Shown piece after piece: positions 43,301-56,571 of a stretch of DNA of 64,000 bases. The stretch spans positions 11,532,001 to 11,596,000 of the forward strand of contig NC_079884.1 in assembly GCF_029227915.1 (NCBI RefSeq), written 5' to 3'. Each line of letters begins with the position of its first letter. The first letter of the stretch is position 1. The position numbers and the translations under genes are program-made. This stretch comes from Hydractinia symbiolongicarpus. Its lineage: Eukaryota > Cnidaria > Hydrozoa > Anthoathecata > Hydractiniidae. Under the pieces are notes generated by a model, which saw only the letters and a list, made by a program, of their open reading frames with translations, did not search any database and was not told the DNA's origin.

Positions 43301-46300
43301 TTAAATCAAGTTGAAACCAGGTGGAGGTCTTCGTGTTGAAGACGGTGACATCAGACCAAGTAATCCCGGATTATTGTTATTGATCAAATCTCCGGAGCGG
43401 GGCCAATCTTTCAAAGAGGAGTAGCTCTGGTCCTCCAAAGGTGACGCCTGAAAATGATACATTATTCAAATGTTTCTTGCATATCGTAAATGTGAAAGGT
43501 TAAAAAGAATAACATAGAAACAAAGTTGATACCTGATGATCACTGCTACTTTTGCCAACTGAGTCTGAAGAGGTGTTTCTCTCTTCTGGATCAGACAATC
43601 TACTACAATAGAGAAAAAGAAACGTCAATAAAATCAATGTTAATACCACCTGATTTTCGTATCCAAAAAAAGTATAGAATTAGGTGCATACCTTAAATCC
43701 ATAATGGCGTCCCAGCCATTACTGGAAGTTTTACAGCCTCCTCTGGACCATGTATTCTGAAAATAACAGAAAATATATAACAAACAAACAAACAAACAAA
43801 CAAACAATAAACAAACAAAAACAAAAAACAAACAAAAACAAAAAACAATTAAAAACTGAAACATGCTCATCATAACAAAGGACAAAAACAAAAACAATAT
43901 TTTTTCATACCAATTTAGAAGAATCTGTGGGAGCCCAAATCTTGTCATCACCCCATATCTTTCTGGCATCAGAATCTGAAAAAGCTTGAGGAGATCCTCG
44001 CGAACCACCTGATGCATTTGACAACGGAGAGAAGGTCTCTGATGAATAGCCACCAATCGAAGATCCTCGTCCGGAATCCAAACAATCGATCCTGTTATAA
44101 GACGAAGAGCTGTTCTTGCTGGCAAACTTCCAATTGTCTTCCTTAGGATCCTTCACAGCTGGTATGCTTAACTGTACAAATCAAAAAAAGCATGAAAACT
44201 TCGGAGGGGAAGGAAAACACTTTGTGCTCTATACCTGCTATTAAACAGATGCAATACTCACACTCAATTCATTTGAAGTTGGTTTTAACAAATCAGAATG
44301 GTCGCCTCCCTTTCCTCGTGCAACAGCAGTTCGCATCATGTAGTGCGATGGCATTTGCTGGTTGGAAAACATAGTTGGATACTGCTGGTATTCTTGCTGG
44401 TAAGGATATATGTGCGGCATGGGTGGGTGCTGATAGACACTGGCATTAGTCATGTAAGCATGTTGATTATTCTGCAAGTACATCGTTTCCGGAGGAGTTG
44501 CTGGATTTCTGACATCATAGTAGGCTGGCTGGTACTGGATTTGCTGGAACATAGACGGGCTTGGTCTGGATTGTACTGGTTGAGGGATCAACTCGCAAGT
44601 TGGCGGTACTTTGATCATGTCACGCGGTGGTGGCGCCAATACTGAAACGGAAAGTTAAGTAGGTGTGATCTTAGATGATTACCGAACTTTTTAGATACCT
44701 TTTCACACTTAAATGCGAGGGAAAATTTTTGCACACCAGAGTGAAAATCTGGAAAAAGTGCTTTAAAGAAGTATGCGCGAGACAAATACGAACAAAAATC
44801 AAGTTCCCAAAAAGGGCAGAGGAAATGGCATTGTGCGAAAATTAAATGAATACACGTATAAACTATACATACTTGATTTTGGGGAGTGAAAATGCGAACA
44901 AAATTAAACTAAAGCGGCCCCGCGCGAGAAATTTAGCGCGAAGGTATATTATCTTATTATCAAGAAATCGCAGACACCATATATACCTTCTTCTTTTCTT
45001 GCTGGAATCTGCTGTTGATATCCTGGACTGAATGGCATCAAACTCATTTGCTTCATTGAGTCAGTCATATCTTGTTGTTGACCTTGATACATATTTGCTG
45101 ACGTCACAACTGGACGGTAATGTGGGACACTCATGTTACCTAACAAAACAAAAACATGTACATCCTTGTTGTTGTTTTTTGGGAGGGGAGGGGAGGGGGG
45201 TCGGAGTAAGCAGACATGGGTACGCTATTATTTGCAGGAACTAGAAAGTTTAACTATTGGCAGTGTTCTTTACCTTGCTGTGGAATAGTAATAGCCAAAT
45301 TATTGTTAACGCCAGGCGAGTTGGCTCCCACTTTCTCCATGGTATCTTCCATATCACAGCAAGAATCTGGCGAACTGTTCGAACCAGATCGGGAATTCGC
45401 ATACATCCCGTTGATCGATGCAGAATTGTTGGGGATTTGAGATCGAGGGACCGGCAAATTTCTCCGCTTTCGATATCTATAAGAGAAATACAACAAAACA
45501 ATATTAGATGTGTTTTTAAGAGGTTCAACTAAAACGTATTAGAACAGTAACTAAGAAACTACACAGGGTAGACAGGTATGCATCACTTTTACCTTTCAAG
45601 CTCTTCTTCGGAATGCGCAAAATTACAATTGGTTCCTCGAGGACAACTATTTCGTTGAATAATGTCACGGCACATACTCGTTCTATACTTCGTGTTAATC
45701 ATCTACAAACAAGTAACGAAATAAATAAACAAATCAAGTCATTTTGAGTCTTGGTTCCAAATAAAACTTCCTGTTTTAGACGTGATTCAACGTGATTAAA
45801 AGAATTTTTACCTGTGCACCTTCAATGTTGCCTTTATTTTTACTGGCGTAATCCTAAAAAATTACAGTACAACGTGTGAAAATTCTTTTCCTCCATAATA
45901 TACTAACTACTGTCTGTTAGAAGCAGCAGTATCGTGTCAATTCTATGTTAAGTAGTTTTAGACAGTAGATCTGTTCCGTCTACCCGTGTTTAGATTTTCA
46001 GATTTTTAAAGACAGCGAATATACTCTGATCACACTCTATCCTCACTGACGAGAATCTATTTTTATATTTTAGCTTTAGATTCTGGATAATTTTGCATCA
46101 CCAGACGGAATTTCCAGCGATTTATGTTGAAAGTTTTTTTTTCATCTAACGAAACAAATTATGTTTGCAGTGCGATGATAAGGACCAACATGCCAAAATC
46201 TGACATTTCGTGATTCATATTCACTTAACAGAAAAAAGGAGGAGAATAAAGAATTGTAGAAAGTCAATCACGGTAAAGCTAAACAGATAGCGCATGGAGA

Positions 46301-49183
46301 AACCATTCAAGTTTATTTTTGTATTTCACAAGCTGCAAGATAATTACCATGACATTGCACCTTGGGACATAATCAAAATATGAAAAAAACCAACACGGAG
46401 GAGGGCACATATTTGCCATTTTTTCCTTATAATAGTCTGAACTTGTTAAGGATTAATTTTATCATCAATGCAATGGGTTATTCGTTAAAATATTTATATT
46501 ACCGTTTAAAAACACAGGCTTGTGATTCATAAAAAAGGGATTGCAAAGAAAAGTTCAAATATTTATATCAAACACGCAGTTATGGGATTAGGGGTGTTTA
46601 ATTGCATACCTACTCGATGTCATCTAATTATGTTATGGCTAAATAATAAAGAAATAATTAAAGCAAGGAAACACTAAGTACTACAGTGTTCCTTTATAAT
46701 TATAGTTTAATCCAACTAAAAAGCTGATTATGGTAAACTCGCGCAACAATATAGCTTTCGACTTTACCAGATTTTGTTATATTTCATGTTTTTAGTTTTA
46801 AAAGAATTATTACTTTCAATGTATATTTACTAGGAAGCTTATGATATAAAAATATGGGAAAAACATGTTTTTTTGCATACATAACTCAATTCCTGTGAAC
46901 ACTCCCCAGTTGAAGTGTTGTGCATACACTAGCTGATTTTTAATTACAGTTATTTTATATAGCAAATGCTTTTACAAACGGTTTAATTGTTCATAAGAAC
47001 TGTTATTTAATGAGTAAGTTTAGCAATTTAATCATAGGCATAGCCTCTAGACATTCCCTTTGACGTCAGCAAAAAACAACAACAATGTTTTCGGTAGGAA
47101 GACATGTGACATTTTGTGTTATCATCATTATTATTCATATAACAACAAAATGTTAAGGCAAAATATATAGCAACCATGTTAAAATCCCTCCGGATTATAT
47201 AAAATAGGTGACAATTATTTCTTAACTAAGCAAAAAAAAATTGTTTCATGGGTAACTACTTTTATTGCTCTTTAATACCGTTTTTTTATAACAAATCCTA
47301 CAACATTGCAACTCTTTCTGACCTTTACACTGAGTGCAGTGTGTTGGAACTACAATACGTTTTCAATGCTTACATCATTACAAAGGTTATTATTTTTTAA
47401 TGGCTTTAAACCAAAATCTTTTGATGATTAGTCTGGTATTTGATTACTAGATCAAAATCTAATTTTATCAATTATAAATTGTCATATAAAAAATAAACGA
47501 CATATTGTCTACCTTTGCAAATAACTGAAGTCCAGAGACAACAACCAACAAAGAGTCCATACACTCTTCCAAATCACTCCATTCAGGACCAACGGCCTCT
47601 GTATTTGGATCAATAAGGGACAGTTTGTCAAGATGATGACGAAGGTTCTGCAAATTGTGAGGATCGTCTGTCCGCTGCAGTGCAATTATAAGTTCTTGAA
47701 TACTTGATGCAAATGAGGCTGGTGTTTGCAACTAAAAAAAAAACATGATTTAAAACATAATGAAAACAAGCAGTAATGCTGAAGCAGTCCAATGGCCTCA
47801 GATACAAAAAAAAATATTACCTTGTCTATAATTGATTGCATATGTGACTTGTGCTCGTCATCTCCATAAAGAAGCGCTGACCACTGTTCTGGTGAAATAT
47901 GCAAGCCAGCCTCCATAGCAATCTGAACAATCTGAGCATCATGCTCTTTTCGTAATGCAGAGTATGTGCGATACTAAAAAAGTTTTAAAATAGATACAAA
48001 ACGCAGAAGTTTTTGTTATAAAAATAAAAAAATAAAACTACTTGACTACAAACCTTCTCATGGAGTTGCAGTAGTGAAGAATCACCATCTCTTTTTGTGA
48101 CCTAAAACAGAGAGGAATATTACCCATATGATAAACACTAAATTTGAATTACAAATCAAGGACTATTAGAGTTATCTTAGCAGTTTTTTTTCCCTATTTT
48201 CATAGTCTAATTTTGAGACTTGTTTTAGGTGATTGAAGTGTCATTTGGAAGGGAAACAAAAGCAAATATTCAGGTTATCATAGTATCAACTTAATGATTT
48301 TGCAGGCTTTTTAATATGGTTAAAAACAAGAAAATTATTTTACATTCTCAATGAGGACCATTTTATTCATCATCGTGTTTGCTGTGAAGGTAAAGTTTAA
48401 ACTCACTTTAAAGCAGGATGCTCGATATAACAACTGAACAACATGACCAATGCTAGTTTTCGATGCTTGAGTAAATTGCTTTTCCAATCGTTGAACAACG
48501 AATAACACCAACACTTTTCTTGATAACGAAATGCCATCCTCCAAAGACAAAAGAATTAACCTTAACACAGCCTCTTGCATTGCTGGACCAAGGAATTGAC
48601 AACCACGTTGGCGGACTGCAGCCCATAGAGCAGCCGAAAGTGTCTGTGGACTTTGATGCATCAAAATCAATTCTTTAACAGCACGTTCTCCAATGCTCCG
48701 TGCAGATCTCATTGCTCTTGCTCTTCCCTCTTCTTCAGCTAACTGAGAATGTAACAAAGTTACAAGTTTTCTCTGCATGGGCCGTGTCAGGGATCCATTA
48801 CCAGTGTTGTAGCTGTTACCTGACGATGAGGTACCAGTGATGACAACATTTTGCAGGGTTTGTGCAAGTACTTCAATGGCCTTTCTTGCATTGTTGAACT
48901 CTTTAATATGTTGTTGAACTACAGGGATGTCAACATCAATAAAGTCAGGTCTTTTTCCACCAACCAATGATAACAACCCATAATTAATGGGTAATTTACT
49001 AATATCAACTAAAACGTCGGCCTGATCAAATGGGCATTGCTGCTTTGATAATCGGAAGAGACATGACTGACATATCGTATGCCCACATCCAAGACTTATG
49101 GGTGGTCTTTGTGACGAATTGTATTCATTTTGGCAGACAGGGCATAACCGGAAATCTGTCCATTGTGGTGCTTGAATGGGCAT
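43301..49183 (-). CDS. RC3H: Roquin (RC3H) RING / ROQ / CCCH protein (13 coding exons)
   Basis: Exons in transcript order: 49183-48407, 48101-48054, 47973-47821, 47731-47513, 45853-45812, 45702-45593, 45476-45274, 45139-44987, 44641-44262, 44171-43911, 43756-43692, 43602-43533, 43447-43301. Every junction keeps phase, giving 875 residues. The RING uses C14, C17, C33, H35, C38, C41, C50 and D53. The ROQ domain follows, with [20 protein letters not shown] and [20 protein letters not shown] strongly conserved. The zinc finger is C424-x8-C433-x5-C439-x3-H443. The C-terminal half is Pro/Gln/Ser/Asn-rich and unconserved. Roquins bind stem-loops in mRNA 3' ends and recruit decay machinery, with ubiquitin ligase activity. 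Vertebrates have RC3H1 and RC3H2; the invertebrate gene predates that split. A candidate acceptor sits one base before the ATG. Confidence 0.95.
43783..43850. repeat. CAAA simple repeat in a Roquin intron
   Basis: About 70 bp of CAAA and CAAAAA units, between exons 10 and 11 of the Roquin model. The open frame across it on the minus strand is an artefact. Confidence 0.85.
45854..47512 (-). other. Large Roquin intron
   Basis: This 1.66-kb intron separates the exon ending the ROQ-domain helical part from the short exon before the zinc finger. I see no gene, transposon or conserved element within it. Confidence 0.7.
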
Positions 49184-52100
49184 TCTATCACCAAGTAAAA
49201 TGATGTAGAGTTACTCGAAAGGAGTTAATTGAAAACTAAAAAAAAAAAAAATTGAATGAAAAAGTAACATGACAAATTATTGTTTTTGCTGAGGTAATGG
49301 ATTTTTTTTTTTTTGATATACAAATTATAGTTTTGTTAACAAAGGTCACAGAACAACAGAATGTGGCAAAAACAAATGAAAAGTATGAAAAAATCATCAC
49401 AAAAAACAAATATTATGACTTATTTAACCAGACCATAGAAACTATTGTGTGTTTGAATTTGTTCACTATTAATGGAAACTATTTTGCTAAAACAATTCCC
49501 AGGCCAAAAAAACCCACATGCCTACAGAAATAATATAAAAAGACAAGTGAAAACCCAAGTCCATAAGCACAGGATAAGTAAGATATGTTTTTCAAAAACA
49601 TGACCTTACTTTCTCTCTCTTAAACAAATGTGTTCTAGTGTTACTTTGCTACAACAATTCCCAGGACAAACAAAAAACACATGGCTACATACATAATATA
49701 AATAGAAAGAATAAAGACAATGTCCTTAAAGCACAGGTTTATAAAAGATACAGTTTTTAAAAACATGACTTGGTCTTACCAGATTTTTAATTACAAAAAG
49801 AAAAATATAATTCTGCTTAATCCCACTTGTCACATAAAGACATCAATCATGTTTGTAAAAACACTATACAGGCTAAAACAGCTGTGTATTTTTCCACTTA
49901 AAATTCACACTAAATTGTATATCTTGTGCATGGGAAAATTAAATTTGTAGAGATAAAACATTAAAGTGAAACATTCTTTTTTTAATTACGTAGTCTTATC
50001 TCTATCAAAATTCCATACATATTTTTGATCCAGTTGTTCACCACACCAAAAGCTATATACACATTCTTATGATATTACAGCCTAACGACGAAACTGAAAG
50101 TCCAAGCACAGCAATTTAGATAAAACATGTTATCCAAACATTGTTATCCTCATCTCAACACTTTTTTGTGTAATTTAATACCCTTCTGTTTTATACAAAC
50201 TGTGAAGACAAACATGAAAAAGCTAAAGTCATTGACAATTAAAACATTTACTATAATGAGTGTTTTCACATGGTAATTCCACATTGTTTGTATGCGACTA
50301 TATAGTCACATTTCACCCAGTTGTGTGTGTTTTAAACACCAGTAGTGGTGAGAATTTTCTACCTCTACTTTGTGCTAGGTTGACTGTTTTAACTATATTT
50401 ACCTATTTACCTTTTTCTTGAAGAACTTACATAATACTTTTAAAATCAAAATAGTTGATCTTCACTCAGTTCCTCACATAAACACACACTGGTGTTTCCT
50501 TATCTGCATAAGATTTGAAAATGTTTTTATAGTGTTCATGTCAGTGTACCTTACTGTCGGAGAACAAAGTAGATCTCTGTACACTACCATAAATAACAAT
50601 ATGGTAAACTTAAATGAAAGGACAGCCAACTGATATCTCGCTGAAACATATAATTGAGTTGAATCCATTCTAATGACTTTTATTTTCCATTAAGCCATAC
50701 ATAAAGTTCCCAGAATTTCTTTTATATATACATTTACAATACATCCTAATTTTTGGCGCCAAAGGTTAATTTCATTTTCATTTATGTTGTAGTTTTTTTC
50801 CAGCTTTATTTGTTACACACAAAAGCAAAACAGGAAGGGGGTTTATTTCAAAGAAAAATTCCATTCACTTTCAGATCTGCATACTTTTGTATCATCAGTG
50901 AAGCTTGAAGCTATATATATATATATATATTGTACTAAATTAGATTCTTATAAAGAAACTGAAAGAAAAAGAAAAAAGTCACTGAGAGGAATAAAAAGGT
51001 CAAACAACTCACTTATTTCTTTTTTATACACTATTCAACCAGGTCTTTTCTGATGATTACAAACTCAACATATTTAATATTTCCTTACATATACCTTCAA
51101 ACCTTAAAAAATAGGAGACTGTTTCCTCTGGACGACACCCTGGTAGTTGTTAAAAGAAAGCAGATTTCAGGGTGTGTATTGAAAGACAGGAGATGTGTAC
51201 TATTTTATTTATCATTTCCGTACCCCTTTATTACAGCTAACAATTTTTTTACAATTATTTTAACTCCAGACACAATTGACTTGTTTCAACTATTTAATTA
51301 GTACCTTACTTAACAACCTAAGAACTAGGAGAACTTAAATGTTTTTAGGAGATTTCAAAGGATTTTATGATGTCCAAAAAAAGAGACTCTTGTTCAAAGA
51401 CGAGTTGTAACATACACAATGCTAAGTTATAAAATGTGTACCATTCCAGGAAAGTATTTTATATCTAATCACTAAACTAGACAAAGGGTTAACAAAACAA
51501 AAAACAAAAAAAAGTTTATTTGTTTCTAATCAACATTTCATCCAATTGTTTAGTAAAAACACAAAAGAATTTTTTTTAAAAAATGTTTGTCAATCACAAA
51601 TAAAACGTTGAGTGGTTTATACTTTACGAACACTTGTTAAAACATCCATGGGTATATACCATGGAATCAACTTGGCAGAGGTTTCTCCTTAATAAATAGG
51701 CGCATTGTAATTAACTTGATGGCATAGTAAATATAATACCGTGCATTTATATGAGATTTTAAGTGAACAATAAAAAAGGAAATGGTTCCCAACTAATATA
51801 ATTATCTTGTTGTTGGGTACAACAAAAGCAACCACAAATGACATTGAAAAATATGATATATATATCAAGATAACCAGACTGAGTTCAAAAGAGCTTTTCT
51901 GTTTTCAACCAAAGTTATATGAAAAAACTTAACAAATATGTTTCTTTATGCAAATAATCCTAAAGCACTCTAGCACAATTGAATTAATTAACCAATCTAA
52001 TAAGAAGTCCTAAGAAAAACCAGGCAAAACAACACCCTAGTGTGGTTGTCTGCTAGAAATCAATTTAACAATAAGAACTTTATAACTTTAAATAAACTTG

Positions 52101-54869
52101 AAAAAACGACTGAAGGAATGGAAAAACAACAAGAACAACAGGATAGAACTGAAACTACAATTTACACTTACTGTTCTTTTTGTCACTAGATATATCAGTT
52201 ACTCTAGCAGTTTGTGTAATGTGGACACAAACTTATATAGAGGTTGTACTTACCTTAAGGCAAAGTATAAGTCTCCTTTAAAAAAACATCTATCAAATAA
52301 ATATGAAATGCTAAAAAAGTAAAACTAAATTGAATAACTTTGAAAATCGAAGCCTTAATCCAAATAAACTAAAACACTAGTTTAATGTTCTACCCGTCAG
52401 GTGTTTTTCTATTTTAAACTTGATTTGAATGACTCATTGCCTGAAATATATATATAATGAAAAAAGAAGAAGAATCAAAAGAAAAGAACTTTATTAACAC
52501 AAAAGGCCCTTTTCAGGTGTGCGAATATTAAGTACACATCAAAAGCATATTTGCAGGTTTCTATAGAACTACTAACATTTTTTTTAAATTAATTTTATTC
52601 CCTACATACATTTTAACAAACTCTCATGGAACTGATACATAAAAATTATTCAGAAGTTGACTTTTGTTGCTTCTTTAACCTCTTTTCAAAATTCTTATGG
52701 AGATTAAAAAAAGGTGAATCATAACCTTAGCCAGACAGGACAGAGAAACATCTGGTTCAACATTAGAGATTTGTAGATAAAAACAAAATTACAAACAAAA
52801 TAAGTTCTATTTAGACCTTTGTTTTGTGCTCGACTGTCTGTATAAAATATTTATTTTCAAACCATAGAGTCTGTTCTAAAGTGATTATTAACCCAAAATA
52901 ATACGAATTACCTTATACTATATGCCAGATATTTCTTTAAAGAATATGGTTGGTAAGAATATTGAGACTGTAAACCTTTTATAATTTAAGAAAACAATAG
53001 GGAAAAGCAGACTGAAAGCTGACTAAAACATAATTTATCATGTCATCTTATTGCTCGGTATATTCATTTTTTCCTAAAGAAATCGGTGTGAAAGTGTGAA
53101 CATGCATGACAGTGAGCTTTAGCCTTACTATTTCCTTTTCTTGGATTACTTTTAAATAAATAAATATAGAGAAAGACATTTGTGAAAGCTGTTTACTACT
53201 TTACAACAAAACGAAACCAAATAATAATATTGCAACTTGATTGGTCATTGGTTATTTTGCTAATTAAAATATATATATATACTGTTTTAAAAAAATCATA
53301 CGTTATTTCCTGCAGACATTGAAATTTTAATTTCAACTTTCTCTTCGGATCAAAACAAAAAACTGATGCATATATCAACCAATCAGATTTCAGAAATTCA
53401 GTTATCTGTTACATTCTATTTCAGAGTGGGCAGTATTGACGTAAAGAAAAAACACAAAATTATACCTTCGTTAATTGTACTTGTGTAAACCACATGTACT
53501 TTCTTCTTCGACACAATTTTTGTATATTTATTTTATAAATTATCTAAAGAAGTTTGGAAATACAGTATCAGCTACATAAGCTAGATTTATTAAGTTTAGA
53601 CATTGTATACGAAAAACTATGTAGTTCTTGACACATTTGTCACCAGGCATTTTTTTGCCAACCATAGGTAGTTAAGTGCGAATTAGTTTGCCAGACAGAG
53701 AAACTTAAAATAAATAAAGAATGGATAAAAGGCAGGAGAGTATCTACTTCCATCTAGCTAGACTATAGTAAGAATTAATGAAAAACTCTTTTTAACAGAA
53801 AAACATACAAGTGGAATATGTAGGTATTTTCCGAGTCACAAGAACTCATTAGAAACTTATAGCTAGCTACATGTCTCTAATGCAACAAGAAAATTTCAAA
53901 TAAATTGAAAAAAGAATAACAAACAGCATCGTACAAAAATGAGTAGCTAAATATTTTGCTAAAGCGCATTACGGCGGTATGTAGCTAGCTACCAAAATAA
54001 TGATAAAATGAGCCCAGTTTACTACCAGCCAGAGGTATAAAAGCTATTTTAATTCGTATTTTTGCTTTATAGAAATTTATACCAACCAAAGACTTAGTAC
54101 ATTACCTTTCCATTCCACATACATTATTCTACTAACATGGTAAAAATTTGTAACTAGCTTGAATTTAAAAAGAAAGCTACACTCAAATGACCAAAAGCAT
54201 ATTCGGCATAAATAGTTGATGTTTACAGTTTATACCTGTATCAAACTAACAAAAAACTTTATATTATACAGCTTTACCGTTTGAGTTTACAGAAAACGTA
54301 AAAACTAAATCGGGCAACATGATGTATTCTTTCGGGCCCCGACATATTTCTTTCGATCAAACACAATTTGTAAATCTTAATAAACCGATTTCATTGGTTA
54401 AAAACTTTAGACAAATTGTTTTTTATAAATAGCATGCAACATGATTGGCTGAGATCGTATTACTCTTGGGAGATAAGAAAAAATATTTCAAATGGAAACG
54501 AGGCAATTACGTACTTGTGTGAAAGCGAGGCTTTTCATTGATTTGGTTAATTCAGCTCATCTTCGGCATTTTGTTGACCAACGCTTTTTTGAGCGAGGCA
54601 CTATCTACACTTGCCGCATGATATTATTAGGCTGAAATTTACTTTGAAAATCAAAACAAAAACTTAGAGGAATAGAAAACTTTCATTATTCGTCCGCAGA
54701 ACTCTTTGGCATAAGAAAGCATTTTTAGGGTCATTTTAAATAACAGAGCTTTAACGAGAATGACTGTTTTATATCAGGAGATTAGCTAGCTCATGTTTCA
54801 CTTCCTCGAGAGCTCAATTCACAATCTATTTAAAAATACGGGTGCAACAATAGAACTTCATATAAGTGG

Positions 54870-55020
54870 GTCATCAGTTCACCCGTGGGGTGTAACCCTG
54901 ACAAGACTAGAGCAGGCTACGTCAAGCCTTAGCATAAGCCTCCCCCAGCTTCGAGCAAGCCGTTAGTCGTAAGTAAAAGCATCTATTAATCCTACCCTCG
55001 GAAAAGGCCATAGGTTTTAT
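54870..55020. other. Unclassified GC-rich block, probably a repeat fragment
   Basis: About 150 bp are sharply more GC-rich than the flanks (for example CACCCGTGGGGTGTAACCC and CCCTCGGAAAAGGCC). There is no open frame on either strand and no box A/B pair. A fragment of an interspersed repeat or a structured RNA are both possible; I cannot tell which. Confidence 0.4.
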
Positions 55021-56006
55021 TATTTTTTATTTTTTGAAGAAATGAAAAATTCTGTACAACACTCATATTTTGGATAGCACAGACTACCGTCCTAACTAGC
55101 TTGACTAACAACAATATATGTAATTCAAAAAAAAACATTTAATAAGTTTTTCCTTTGTTAAAATATTTTCGAACATCAATTTGTTACACAACCACCCCTC
55201 ATTTTAACATAAACCCTTTCAATAAGCACGCACCCTTAAAATAATTTTTGACAATTAATCGAGTATTTACGATGGTATGGATTTTAACTAACAGTGTGAA
55301 TTTGCTTTGTGATGCATAAACAACTCAGGTCAAGTGACGTCAACAAATACACAGTACAGCCAGAGGAGAATACCAACTCAGTTAGTGTTCTTTTGGGGTT
55401 ATATGGTTGGGGTTAGAGGTTGCACATGAGAGGATGGGATGAATTTTTCGCTGAGAGCCCGTCGTTTAAGCGCATGTTAACAACAGCTTCTTTAAATTGT
55501 TTTATGGTTTTTTTGCTTAGCTTTGCTTACACCTCACACATCCGCTGTTTCCATAACACGTGAAGGAAAAAAACCCTGTTTTATAGTCACTGGTATGCTT
55601 GCAAGAAACCTGGAGAAAGGTTTAGTTTTAACAGTTTCTTAGCAAGCTTCCACGACCACCAATGTTTCTCATAACTACTTTCTGTCTGTAGTAAGACTTT
55701 CCAAACTATTTTTTTTCCGCCTTTTCATGTACAATATTATCAACCATCAATTACAAGTTACTTCTTTCCTGTTCTGTTACTTTCTAAAAAAAATGATCAT
55801 TTCTTTTTGATTTCAAAAGTTTGTTTTAAATGTGCTCCTACACTAAGGTTAAACCTGCAGTTTAACACAGTAGCCAACCTCGTTCCCAGATCGAATGCGC
55901 AAAAGCACGCGCGGAAATTGTAAGAATATTGAAACTTTTTTTACAGGAAGTCTTCCCAGACGATGATACTGTTTCGCAGTAAAAATTGAAGGCTAAGGAG
56001 ATCTTG

Positions 56007-56054
56007 CCATCGCTTTGTTAGTTGAAGTGTCCATCGCTTTGTTAGTTGAAGTGT
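56007..56054. repeat. Perfect 24-bp tandem duplication
   Basis: The unit CCATCGCTTTGTTAGTTGAA plus GTGT occurs twice without mismatch, indicating a recent duplication. Confidence 0.9.
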
Positions 56055-56571
56055 CGAACGTCAAACATAGCTGACATCCATATTGGGTGTCATTTATATG
56101 CACGTAGTGTGCTATCGGTATTTTTATTTCCTTCTACAATATAAAAGACCTTGCCAGGTAAAAAAAAGAACAAATCATGTGAAAAAAAGCAACGCCCTTA
56201 AAAATTAATCTTCCTTTTATTATGTCCCTAATGGTGGGAGCTTTCTAAACTTCTGAAAGCCAATACTTTTTACTTAAGAAGCAACCTACCAATAAGCAAC
56301 TTGTACTGGGGTTGTAATTCTTAACTTTTGATATATTTTAGCAAAGTAAGATAGTAAACTTCTCATAAACAACTGTTACTTTTAGTGTTGAACAGTAAAC
56401 AGCTTCAAGTGGTACGCTCTTACTTAGTTGCTTAAAAAAACTTTGTCAAATTTTTGTCTAATTTTGCGCGAATTATTTTTTACGTAAAAATTACAAAAAA
56501 AGGACGGAAGCTTTTTCATACAGATGTTATGTAAAAATATATTTATCAAAACTAAATAAACTGTAAACATA

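Larger units (their letters stand above)
49184..56571. other. Gene-poor region upstream of Roquin
   Basis: I see no coding exon in this 7.4 kb. It probably contains the Roquin promoter and any 5' UTR exons, which I cannot place, and the 3' UTR of MRPL9 at the right. It holds an AT dinucleotide run near 50912-50930, a GC-rich block near 54870-55020, a lone MITE end near 55875 and a 24-bp tandem duplication at 56007. Confidence 0.4.
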
